Below are positions 39,201 to 50,200 of a stretch of 64,000 nt of DNA, piece by piece. Where the stretch lies: assembly GCF_963675165.1 (NCBI RefSeq), contig NC_087389.1, positions 4,634,620-4,698,619 on the forward strand, read 5' to 3'. Source of the DNA: Halichondria panicea. Lineage: Eukaryota; Porifera; Demospongiae; Suberitida; Halichondriidae. The notes beneath the pieces are model-generated. The model was not told the origin of the DNA. It did no database searches and saw nothing but the letters and a program-made list of their open reading frames with translations. The translations under genes and the position numbers were made by a program. Every line of letters begins with the position of its first letter. Position 1 is the first letter of the stretch.

Positions 39201-41609
39201 GTCACCCACCCTTGGGCAGACTAACAATGGCTGTAGTAAAGAGGTGGCCTAGCTGCTGACACAGGTCCAAACACTGTCACAGCTGAGGACACTTAAGGGC
39301 CTACACGTATTATATTATAGAGGGTGGCCTGCTTATAAATGAATGTAGAGACGGGTTCCTCTTATACACCAGAGGCTCACCACTCGAGGCCATGGGTAGG
39401 AAGAGTCTCCGATTCATACAGTGCAGCTGTAGAGGGCTCATCTGAACTGCCTTGTCCTGGGCAATCACAACATCTCCTATATAGGGGAGGGAGGAGGGGG
39501 GTAAGAATTGGTAACAGGGTATGGTGAAAAATGTTTCCACACACCCCAAAAAATAATGTACTAGATTGATGAATAGAGTTGTACCTACATGTAATGCCTG
39601 ATATACAAATGTACATGGGAAGGAAGGATACAATATTCCAGCACATAATTATATACATGTATTATTCTAACACATTACAAGTTCATGCTAACATTTCATG
39701 CCTGATGGGTACATACAGCACATACAGTACAGCAACGTGCACAGGTCATGGCTTTAATCACAACCCCACCTGCTACTGATATGAATCTCATCCTCTGAGG
39801 TACAGTACCAGGATATTAAAGGTCAAACCCACTAGCCAAATTCATGAACCCTCTAAGCATTTTCACACGTGCAACCAACTGGCAGAGGAGTATCACATTC
39901 ATACAGGGGAGAGGCAGTGAGTTTCATTGTACATGTAGTACAATGATAACAGGAAAGCTTTGTTTTGATTACTGAACAGGATTTTATTACACAGAAAATA
40001 CTCTCTTTTTTGTAACAAAGTGTATTTGTAATCATAATGCACTATACAACCTGTACCTTGCTGATAGAAGAAGCGGGCCAGGCCCTGGGTCACACTCAGA
40101 ACGTCCTGTGTGTGTGTGTGTGTTGTTTGTACATGATGAAAACAGTTCATTGTTTGTTCAAGACTCGCTTGTTTTGAAAATCACAATTGTGATTTTCAAA
40201 ACCAACCAGGTTCATTGTTAGATCGTGGCTGTAATAAAGAGGTAGCATGCTAACACAGGTCCAAACACACGCTTTGGGTCCACTAACCTGGCTGTGAGGG
40301 CAGCCTGCTTATTATGGTGAACAGGTTTTAACAATCATTGACATGCACTCTCAATAATTCTCAATCTTTCCTACCAAGCCGACTAAAACCGCCTACAAAC
40401 TCCCGACAAGAATCCTAGATCCGCCACTGATTCTGGTGCAATTTTAGCTCACAAGTCACATAATAGCAGTACAAATGCCTTGTACTATAGACGGGTAGTA
40501 ATTTTAGCGTTTTCAGATTTTTCTCTGTTTTTAGACTACCTGAACAAGCACTATAGAGACTACACATACACACACACACAAATGATCCACTCACACAGAA
40601 CGGGTACTCCAGAAACTTGAAGAGCTCTGTCGGAGCGACTGGACAGTTCTGTACCACGGCCATGAGCATGCCCTCCAGCACACCCTGGGTTTCCATTAGT
40701 TCCCCTTTCTTGAGCTTGGCAAAGAAACCGAGCACTCCTCGCGATGGGAGGAGCTGACGGTCCACTCCGTACAGACTCACTAGCTGTGTGTGTGGTGTGT
40801 GGGGAGAGGGGGTGTGGTCGGATTCGTATGTATAGAGGTGGCAAATCAATAGAGTATTAATTTTACACCATGTCCTGAATGCTTGCTTGTACATTCATTG
40901 TTTCTTTTTTACAATATAGGATTGTACAGGGCCCAGCTGTTGTATATTATAGCGCTAGCAACAATTCTAGTGAAATAATGAGAACTATACATGTAAATAC
41001 AGGTAGAGAAAGGGACTCACCACTTTGTGCAGATCCACAAACTGTTGGTAGGTCCGCAACACTGTCCATTGGAACCCTCCCAGCACAGGACACACCGTGA
41101 AGTACTGCAAGAGAGAAGTATATAAGCAGACGGTGTAAATGATACATGCATGTACATGTAATATACGTACATGTACATGTACATACATGTAGCTTAAGCT
41201 TAGAAAGACCTTAATTCAGCCCTGTATAAAATGAAGTGTGTACAAGCTTCAAACAAGAGCTTGTAAATGGCTTGTAGCATACTATACTAAACAATACATT
41301 GTTAATAATTTCTAAATGCAAACTTATGTTCCACCCCATCAACTCGGGACAACTCACAGTGATTCCGTTCTTCTCCACAAAGCCAGTCACGCGTACACTG
41401 CTGAGCACTGGAGAGTCAAACAGCGGCCACTCTTTGGGCAGACCAGACACACTCTCTTCAATGTCCCCCATAGTTGCACCTGTTGTCTCACTTGTGTGGC
41501 TTTTCAAGTCACCTCTGTCAAAAGCTTGTCTCTCCTCTTCTGAGAGCCACTCGCGGCTGATACTGTCGTACAGAAAGCTGCCGCAGTTTTGCCTTAGAGC
41601 GTGAGTCAT
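30293..41609 (-). CDS. NISCH: Nischarin (imidazoline receptor candidate), PX + LRR protein
   Basis: Exons, minus strand: 41609-41358, 41104-41021, 40783-40595, 40105-40057, 39476-39381, 39099-39032, 38871-38683, 38512-38306, (optional 37993-37973), 37810-37742, 37440-37314, 37006-36948, 36710-36582, 36243-36160, 35966-35909, 35817-35711, 35425-35328, 34818-34717, 34060-33864, 33600-33435, 33173-30293. All phases agree, giving about 1,736 aa (1,743 with the microexon); individual boundaries may be off by a base or two. A PX domain comes first (exons 1-3; VLRTYQQFVDLHKV, then LLPSRGV), then a nischarin-like linker and several LRRs (LDLSFNYI, LDLSRNKISDL, LSLSSNSI, FDLGNNHISDV, LILQGNPL). A Lys-rich linker and a long single C-terminal exon follow; the end LLSNLWSV..GKYLP resembles the human terminus. 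Nischarin is an endosomal, integrin alpha5- and Rac/PAK-interacting scaffold in mammals. An in-frame TAA lies upstream of the chosen ATG. Confidence 0.88.
34930..35036 (+). repeat. CA/CG-type microsatellite in nischarin intron
   Basis: CACACGCA-type tandem repeats. Similar simple repeats are at 37,670-37,738 and 38,876-38,915, with poly-G at 34,517-34,533. Confidence 0.9.
37973..37993 (-). other. Possible 21-nt microexon of nischarin
   Basis: A 21-nt segment flanked by AG (ATTGCAG) and GT (GTATGTGG) on the minus strand. It would add TTSGVDV in phase 0 between exon ends DDSL and KLLPYL. The human protein joins these segments directly, so inclusion is optional at best. Confidence 0.35.
39190..40330. 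repeat. Dispersed repeat in nischarin introns 4 and 5
   Basis: TGGCTGTAxTAAAGAGGT, then CTAACACAGGTCCAAACAC and a GCCTGCTTAT end, occur at about 39,225-39,335 and 40,224-40,320 in the same order. Confidence 0.6.
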
Positions 41610-41879
41610 AAGGAAGAACTGTAGGTGAGCTAGGCTAGCGACTTAATCATAAATCATTTCAGCAAGACTTTGCACCATGTTTACTCCTCAGTGGTGTAAA
41701 CAAGCCACGCCCCTTACAAAAAAGGGATGTGGTTTGTGATGAATCTCGAATTAGCGCCCTTCCTAGGGCCAGGAAGAGACCGTCTGAATTACAGTTTTAT
41801 TTCACAGGCTGAAATTCCAGCGGCTCCATCAGATTGAGTCATATAGGAGGTACATACTTAAAATGTAAATATCTTTCGA

Positions 41880-43640
41880 TTGCAACATTAAAAAAAATTG
41901 TGCTACAAACCACACACGCTGCCCGTAGTTAGGCCTTGCCCAATTATGCTAGCATAATTTTGAGACTAATAGGTGCGGTGGAGCATTGAGCATTATATAT
42001 GCTAAGGTAGAAAGAAGTTCAATAGTATGAATAATACCAATAGTTAACCTTTACACGTACTTCTGAGCACATGGTCCACGTCGTGGCTAGACTGAGTATA
42101 CGTATGGAAGGTGCTAGTATAAGTAGTACTACTAGATCAGTTGACTTTTTTCTAAGATTTCTTTCACCAATAATACTTCTTTATATACAGGGTTTTGCAA
42201 AATCCTTGCAACAGGGCTAAACAGACACTGCAAAGACTCCCATATATGGAAGTCAACTGCTGACTATAATATTTTGGGTACAGGGTTTTGCAGAGTTCTT
42301 GTAACAGGGCTAAGCAGACACAGCAATGACTTCCATATATGGAAGTCAACTGCTGACTTTTACTATTAATTTTATTATTACTTTTATTATTGTACATGTG
42401 CAGGTATCTGTATTTTGAATTGAAAGATGTCCTGGAGCCTTAAGAGAGCATCAGCTTATTCACAAGATTTAATTAAGGTGGTGGGTGGTGCACCATGGAA
42501 ATGCTTATCAGGGTGTCATTGAAAATAGCAACAGTTCTGCACACAGTTGAAGCAAATTGTCTTGTCACCAACTTTACGACATTTCCACCTGGTACACCGT
42601 CCATGCACCACCTTAAATCTTGTCAGGATGTCCTCCTGATCTTGTGATGCTCTCTTTTAGGCTCACAGGACAACTTTCAATTCAAGCCATTCAAATAATT
42701 ATACACATACCAGAGTGTCATACAATTGCAATTAGAGAGGGGACACATTACCATTTGAAACATCACCAGAACATAAAAAAACAGGTCAACAGTTATTTCG
42801 ATACCCTACCGCTATGGACACTCAAATACAACTGAGTACCTAAATGCACATTTTAGGGGGGGGGGGGGATTGGAGCCAGAGGAGGGATATAATCATATCC
42901 CTCCTCTGTATGAGCAGTATGACACCCTGCATAGTACACACAATATTTTAAGTCAGCAGTTGACTTGACTTCCATATATGGAAGTCATTGCTGTGTCTGT
43001 TTAGCCCTGTTGCAAGAATTCTGCAAAACCCTGTAGAAGTGTTTGTGATGTTGCAGTATAATTCTCGTTTGATTTTGAGACTAATGGGTAAGAATTAAAG
43101 ACTAATAGGTACTATAATAGAAGCGTTTGTGATGTTGCAATATAATTCTCGTTTGATTGAGACTAATGGGTAAGAATTACAATGCATGAGACTTGGAGAC
43201 TAGGCCTTGCCCAATTATGCTAGCATAATTTTAAGACTAATAGGTGCGGTGGAGTGAGCATTATGCCAGCCTAATAGGCAAAAAATATTAGCACATTAGG
43301 CATGATTTTCTAGTACAGTTAACTCTTCACAAATCTTAGGAAAGCCCAATTATGCTCAAAATATTGTTTATTAGTCTAGTCTCCAAGTGACATGCATTGT
43401 ACCTAATTCTTACCCATTAATCTCTAAGTATTACCCATTAGTCTCAAAATCATCAACGAGAATTATACTGCAACATCACAGACGCTTCTACATAATCTTC
43501 TAAAGAAGTATTATTGGTGAAAGAAATCTTAGAAAAAAGTCAACTGATCTAGTACCGGTATTGTCTTTAATTCTTACCCATTAGTCTCAATAAAAATCAC
43601 CAACGAGAATCATCACAAATATCCTGCTCAAGTATACATC
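41880..43640. mobile_element. Nested MITE cluster replacing most of the left UTP23 copy
   Basis: Two AGGCCTTGCCCAATTATGCT elements (41,933; 43,203). GGGTTTTGCAAAATCCTTGC / TCCATATATGGAAGTCAACT blocks occur in both orientations (42,190-42,360; 42,957-43,040). ATTCTTACCCATTAGTCTC-type sequence is also present. An unrelated inverted pair (AAGAGAGCATCA...CTTAATTAAGG against GATGCTCTCTT) spans 42,440-42,660. No ORF of note. Confidence 0.7.
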
Positions 43641-43970
43641 AATAGCCAATAATTAACTTTGAAATAAATACTTATTAGAGGGTAACTAAGCTAGCCTTGT
43701 CACAGTGTTTTTAGTATGTTCATGATTCTGTGAAGGTTTGTGCATGTAATGTACATGTATGGTAATTAACCACACTAGTACCCCCTATCTTACAATGATG
43801 CTCATACTTTCAGAAAAAGAGACAAAAAATTCAGCAGAAGAAAGCGTTAGAGATTTTGGCTGAAGTGGTAAAGTCTAAGAACTTGTCAGAACTCAGAACA
43901 GCTAATAACAATATCTGTAGCCCTGATGTCTCGACGGGTTTGCTATAATCAAATTATTAATTCCTGTGGT
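43640..43970 (+). pseudogene. UTP23 last-exon relic (left duplicate)
   Basis: Sequence from about 43,640 matches UTP23 intron 5 at 51,900-52,040. From about 43,815 it matches UTP23 exon 6 (KKRQxIQxKKALEILAxVVKS). Exons 1-5 have no counterpart to the left: intron-1-like flank (41,755-41,860) is followed by MITE sequence. A deletion of about 10 nt in the exon relic changes the frame and removes the usual stop. Confidence 0.8.
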
Positions 43971-44352
43971 TCTACATCATTTCAATCTGCATATATAGCT
44001 GATCTCCTGACCACCATTGCAAATCATTTACCACTTCATGCATTCTTGGGTTGATCTCACATGGCTGTACACCATATATTGGAGTGAACTTATGTAAACT
44101 GATACATTGTAATAAAACATGCATAATGTTATAAAAAACTAAAAAAAAAAAATGATAATAATTTGAATTCCATACTTTACTAATTCAATTTACAGAATGT
44201 TAACAATTTATTGCAATTCGCTCGCTCGCCCCAAACATTCTCCTAGTTATGATAATAGAACATGAATAAAACATAAAATTATTTGATATTTTAGCATATA
44301 ACGTTGTTTATACATAGCTAGCTGGTACTACAAAACAACCGTCATGTGATAA

Positions 44353-45649
44353 TCAATATTCATGTATTGCTTTTCCTACGATTTCCCTCCATGAGGTTTC
44401 ATCCACCCACCCCAACTCTTTATTTGCCAGATCTGGGAGAGCATTGAAGGCTCTCATAAATTCAACTTGCATCGTACACATGGGAAGGATAGCCAGTCCT
44501 GTAACTACGTACAACCAGCGATTCAAGCGAGTGATTGGAAACAGCAGAGATAAAGGAATACCAAATGGTCTCGGAAGTCCACGTATTTTGGAAACGTGCT
44601 CCATTAGCTCTTTTTGTGAGCATTTTTCTCTCATAGTGATCATGTACACCTTACCACTAATTGTATTAATCTTGACGTGTCCATTCTTGTGTGTTCCACT
44701 TGTCACGCCATTTTCATGGATTCTTTGTACGCCTCCTCCTTTCTTTTGTTCATTGTTCAGCTTCTTCTCTGCCAAAACGTGTGCTTCTACAGCAGAGTCG
44801 ATGTGGACGTAGTCAATCTTAAAGTTCCCGTCTCCAACATACGCTACAATCGGCTTGCAAAAACTCTTCGAAACTTGATTGCTTTTACCACCCAGTAGCC
44901 CTGCCAGCCTAAGAGCAATAGTGTTGAGTTGACCACTACCATCAGCTTCACGAACCATTAACTCAGCCTTGCCTTTCGACTCAACGTATGCGTTTAGTGG
45001 AATCTCTGGGAAGGGGTCCGACTCTTGTATCAGGTCATCTGGTTTGTCCGGGAACTTGCTCATAGTTACAGAAATTGAACTCGTATAAATTAGTCTTTTT
45101 ACTCCTTGTGCTTTGCAGGCGTTTACAACATTTCTTGTGCCGTCTATGTTAACTCTTCGCATTTGGTTATTTGAAAATTTCACAGATGGTTGCAGACTAG
45201 CTGTCAAAAACACTGAATCCATTCCTTCCAGGGCCTTCAAAACATCCTTTTCGTTTGTGATATCCGTCTGTATATAGCTAGCCACACCTTGCAAGCGGCT
45301 GCTTTCAGATGGGATATACAAATCCAACGAGTGTATTGTGTAGGATCCATCTTTAACTAAGCTCTGAACCAATTTCTTTCCAAGTAGACCTTGCCCGCCG
45401 ATCACTAGAGCATTGTTTTCCCCTCCCTTCTCCTGCATATATTAAATGAGCATCACACTATTAGTATCATACTACAAGCATGTACGTATACACATGTACT
45501 ATAAGGTATCTTACATTCAATTTCTGCAGTTTTGATAATTGAAGCCTCTTGAATGGAATTGTCCTCTTTACCCTCAGCAAGACAGAGAGAATCCTTGCAG
45601 AGATGAGAATTGCTACCACAGCTGTAGCAAAGTAGACCAGATACGCCAT
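44353..45649 (-). CDS. Membrane-anchored extended SDR, 3beta-HSD type (SDR1a)
   Basis: Two exons: 45649-45515 (MAYL start, a hydrophobic N-terminal anchor, then a basic stretch) and 45432-44353, 404 aa. The Rossmann motif GGQGLLG (GxxGxxG), the IYTSSISV strand and the YVESK catalytic Tyr-x3-Lys are all present, so the enzyme should be active on a sterol or other hydrophobic alcohol/ketone using NAD(P). Family: 3beta-hydroxysteroid dehydrogenase / NSDHL-like. The exact substrate cannot be read from sequence. The start is chosen because the right-hand paralogue begins at the same Met. It lies in the left segment of the tandem duplication, directly after the UTP23 relic, and its paralogue at 52,587 differs at only a few residues. 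Confidence 0.85.
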
Positions 45650-45850
45650 GGCTGATTTTGAACTAGTACCAAGCACAGAAGATCTAACAGTATGTTTGTT
45701 TGTTTGCCGCTCACAACTCATTGAGTTTCACCATAGATATAATTATACTTATAATTATACTATAAATTTATAGTATCTATGGTTTCACCACAGAAACCGG
45801 GCGACGCCCCACTGGTTAGCCTCGATTGCAGCATAGATTGCAAGTAGGCT

Positions 45851-45990
45851 CGTATGGCAAGCCAAGTGTAACAAAATCACCTACATAAACTTATCCTTCA
45901 CCCCGGGATAAGGTCCCTACCCCGGCGTAAGGGTGACCCTCACCCCGGGGTAACGGTTCGGTAATTTTGTTACACTTGGCTTGCCATACG
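45851..45990. repeat. Foldback with GC-rich core between SDR1a and the SDR2 remnant
   Basis: Perfect 27-bp arms CGTATGGCAAGCCAAGTGTA... and ...TACACTTGGCTTGCCATACG surround a C/G-rich core (CACCCCGGGATAAGG, CACCCCGGGGTAACGG). It is missing at the equivalent site in the right duplicate (about 53,985-54,010). Confidence 0.8.
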
Positions 45991-46339
45991 GTCGGGCCAT
46001 GCCCAACTACACTACCACTACCACCACTACCACTACCACGGTACCACCGTTGATCTCGATTGAACCTAGCACGATTATAGCCTCGCTTCGCTCGAAATTA
46101 GGTGGGTGGTATTCTTAATCTCAGAAAATTCACAAGTATTCTTCATGATCAATCACAAGTTTTAACATCAAAATAGGGAACAAATTGGGATTACATGTAC
46201 TCACTAAACTCGCTAATTAACCATCACATCTCAAATTTAACATCAGATCAACATCCGAAATCCAAAACTACTACATGTACATAATCGAATTGTTTCTTTT
46301 GACTTATTGTTTTTCTTTGATTCTTTGCCTTCAGCTCTC

Positions 46340-46592
46340 TAATCACTTCCTTTGAGCTCCTCCCAGCCAATTTCTTTCTTTCCCAGAGCACCAGTAAACC
46401 TGAATGTACGAGTACACATCGTCATTTCGATCTTTTTCAGCTGGAATGAACAGGTCGAGGGAGTAGATCAGATAGTTTCCATCTTCTATGAGGCAGCGAA
46501 CAATCTGTTTGCCAAGACTTCCACTTCCTCCAGTAACAACAGCTTTGATCTTGCCCTCAGATTTCAATTCTTGGGCGAAGTCATCAGAATTA
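46340..46592 (-). pseudogene. SDR2 remnant with large internal deletion
   Basis: The minus strand carries the Rossmann part (ELKSEGKIKAVVTGGSG to DDVYSYIQ), then jumps directly into the last part of the gene, out of frame (VYWCSGKERN against TGALGRKEIGW). Compared with 54,200-55,230, about 740 bp are missing between CAGTAAAC and CTGAATG. Homology stops at TTCTTGGGC near 46,580, where the N-terminal membrane anchor would begin. Confidence 0.85.
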
Positions 46593-46667
46593 TAGCAGTA
46601 TAAATGAATCTGCCTGATCCTAGGGGGGCGAATTGAATGCATGCATGCATGCTCATGCAGCCCTGAC

Positions 46668-46927
46668 TCACAGCGATTCCGCTCTTCTCCACAAAGCCAG
46701 TCACGCGCACACTGCTGAGCACTGGAGAGTCAAAACAGCAGCCATTCTTTGACACACTCTCTTCAATGTCCCCCATAGTTAAGTTGCACCTGTTGTCTCA
46801 CTTGTGTGGCTTTTCAAGTCACCTCTGTCAAAAGCTTGTCTCTCCTCTTCTGAGAGCCATGCCACTCGCGGCTGATACTGTCGTACAGAAAGCTGCCGTA
46901 GTTTTGCCTTGGAGCGTGAGTCATAAG
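46668..46927 (-). pseudogene. Nischarin exon 1 relic (right duplicate)
   Basis: This matches nischarin exon 1 at 41,358-41,609: the segments MGDIEESV, DSPVLSSVRVTGFVEK and FLYDSISREW are recognisable on the minus strand. Insertions of 5 bp (ATGCC, and AGTTA near the MGDIEE codons) and a deletion near the KEWPLF region break the frame. No later nischarin exon follows. Upstream sequence also matches that of the intact gene. Confidence 0.83.
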
Positions 46928-47229
46928 AAATAACTGTAGGTGAGCTAGGCTAGTGACTTAATACACCGGTGCAGACAGCCCAGCAAGACTTTCTACTCAT
47001 CCTGCAGTGTATTTACAAGCCCCTTACAAATAAGGGGTGTGGTTTGTGATGAATCTCATGTTCTTGGTTTCATGACCCTTTTCTTTTGCAGTAAAGATCA
47101 TCACACAAATAATACCATAACGTGCATGAGATAGATAAAGGGTCGATAAAGGTGCTGACTTGGCCATAGGTTTAGGAGATCGAGAAGGCATGTATCAAGA
47201 AGGCCTGGCCTAGCTTAAAGAGAGGAGCA

Positions 47230-50200
47230 ATGAAGATCAAGAGAAATAAACAGGCCAAGAAAATCTTAACCTTCTACAAGCGTAACTTTGGACTACGTGA
47301 ACCATTTCAAGTTATAGGTATAAACTCGTGTACGTGCGTGCGTGTTAGTCTCATGAATTAGCTGCCCTTTCTAGGGCCAGGAAGAGACCGTCTGAGTTAC
47401 AATTTTATTTCACAGGCTGGAATTCCAGCGGCTCCATCAGATTGACTTATTCTAGCCATACCTTAAGGCAATAAAGAACTGCACGTTGCTGAATGCATTT
47501 GAATAACCATTTTACGCATGCATATTTGGTAAACACTTCACACGTAGAAGCTGCGAAACATAAGCAAGCCAAGCAGGGGTCCTTGGGCACAGAGGTAGCA
47601 CCACAGGCAAAACAAATAGGTTCTTGATCTTAGCCTAGCCTGCGCTTGACACTTTGTACAATTAATGTGGCTTAAGGTCACGAATTTGATTACATTCCAT
47701 TGGTGTTGTGAGCAATATCAACACATTCCTCATTGTGAAATGACCTTAAGACAAGAGTGTTCTCTGACCCTCTCCCACAAGGAGGGCAGCTGATTCATGA
47801 GACTTTACGTGTGTGCAGAGTTGGAAAGCACATAATTACGATCACATGGATTCTGTAGATTGTACGGCATCCCCCGTCTCAAGTAAATTTTCATAATTGT
47901 GAATTTACGTCTCTCCTTACCCAGTTGATGGCACGTTCAGTCAAGCTGCTCTCGTGGGCAAGATCCTGATCAAGGAACAGCTACCAAAGTACCTGGGGGG
48001 AGAAGTACAACTAGGTACATGACATTGTGTGGTTAATCGTGTTACGACATGTACATATCTCATTGAGTATTTTATTATTAACCAACAAACATATCCACTG
48101 CTGTACTAATGATTTTACAGCATACAGTACCTACACTATCCTAACACAAGTACACTACCCCCCCCCCCCCCCCCCTACACTAACCTCCTACACTACCCCT
48201 AACACACTACCCTTACAGTAACAACCCGCTGTGTGATATCAGAGCTGAGTTCCTTGGGTAATAAACTGAGTGGAGCCATGCACATTGCGAGGAGGTTCAA
48301 ACTGAGAAAGTGTACCCACAGTGGAACACTACCTGCTGCCGACTGCATACTTGCACTAATCGGTGAGACATCTAGTTGCTATGGCTCAATAAATTAGACA
48401 CCTGTGCTTAGTTAATTGTGGTGGTTAATAGTAAAGTGTTGTTATAGAGAAAGTGTGGGCAGCCATAGGTATGTAGTGGTTACCCGAGGCGCGCGTGGGC
48501 GGCCACGGGTATAGTAGTCCGTTGGTCTGTTTGTTTGTTTGTTTGTAATGTGTGAGTCTACTCACCTGCATGCCATGGCACTGCGTTTACAGCATGGATA
48601 GCCTTCATACAACAAGTTATTAATTTTAATAGTGGCAGAATTTCATGTTAAACCTTCGTTGTCAAATAAAAACGAGCAAAAGCTAAGAAGCTTGTGACTG
48701 GGTCTGCTTACCTGGATGCTCTAGCACTGCGTTTACAGCATGGGTAGCCTCCACACAACAAGTCAGTACTTCTAATAGTGGCAGCTTTCGGTGTTAAAGC
48801 TTCGTTGTCTAATAAAAGCGAGCAAAATGTAGCTTGAACAGAACTTGCACATGCGTTACTTATAACTGAAGTGATCCTGTACCAGGTCCAGAAACAATGG
48901 AACAGGGTCACTAACGTAGAAAGCTGTATATACCAGGAACAATATTGGAACAGGGTCACTAAAGCAGAAAGCTTGCTTTAGCTGACTGGGATCCATGCAG
49001 GACCTGGAGCCATACTTCTCTGAGACTCCATGCTTGTTTGCTGTGATCCTAATCCACAGTGCATATATTTATAGTACTACTACCTGTTCTCAAATGTTTC
49101 AGCATGCCTCCCAGTCTGGTTTAGTTTTATTGCTCCTGAGTTGCTGTGCAAGTCATGCATGATGATGATAACAACATCACTATATGCACTGCATTATATC
49201 AGTCTTCTGGTTTCTTTATAATCATGTCACCAGCCGAGGGTTTGCACTTTAGTGCTCTAGTTGGTTTGTCTGTCTGTTTGCGACATCTGTGAGCCTGCTG
49301 CTCACCTGGATGCCAGAGTGCTGGATGCCAGAGTGCTGCGTTTACAGCATGGATAGCCTTCACACAACAAGTTATTAGTTTTAATAGTGGCAGATTTTGA
49401 TGTTAAAGCTTTGTTGTCGAATAAAAGCGAGTAAAAGCTAATTACTTCTAAAAAAAGTAGAATTATAATTTGTTGCTTGTATAACTGAACACTCCTCTGG
49501 TTTTTATGAATCTATTTAGCAGTACAAATGCCTTGTATTATAGACGGGTAGTAATTTTAGCATTATATAGCGTATAAAGAGCCTTTAAGAAAATGTTGTT
49601 GGCCGCTTTAAATACTGTTTGTATGTGACAAAGATAACAGCTAGCACTTAACCAAACATTTATGCTTCATATATACGACATACATAATTATGTACATTCA
49701 CAATTCATATATACATGTATATGCATACGTACATAGTAATTATATGTACGTGCATGTGGGCTGCTTAGTAACTAATTGCATTGTGCACATGTTGTCTGTG
49801 CAGGTAGTGATAATCCTCATCATTATTTGGTGGCGAGCCAAGACCAGGACATGAGAAGGAAGTTACGTCACCTACCTGGAGTCCCTCTAATGCATATCAT
49901 CAGAAACACCATTGTTCTCGAGAAACCATCAGACTCCACACTAGACAAGGCTGAAGATGTGAGCTGTGCAGTTTACACAAGTATAATGAAGCCTGAAATA
50001 TTTGTCCTTTGTTGAGGTTTATTATGTAAATTTGGTGAGGGCTTTGTTGAGGTTTTATTGTGTGAATATGGTGAGGGCTTTGTAGAACAGCCTTTTGTGT
50101 TCTCAGGTAGGTTGAGAGGGAATGCTGCAGGTTGAGAGGGAATGCTGCAGAGTGGTTTTAAGTTATACTCTTACGGTAATTTAATTATTTATGTACATGT

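Noticed and set aside
39235-39290. Minus-strand exon-like frame (LDLCQQLGHLFTTAIVSLPK) within nischarin
   Set aside because: Its phase does not fit exons 5 and 6, the needed frame has a TGA upstream, and the sequence recurs as a repeat at 40,224-40,320.
44444-44898. Plus-strand ORFs opposite SDR1a (also 52,612-53,132)
   Set aside because: Antisense shadows of the SDR coding exons; conserved only because the genes are duplicated.
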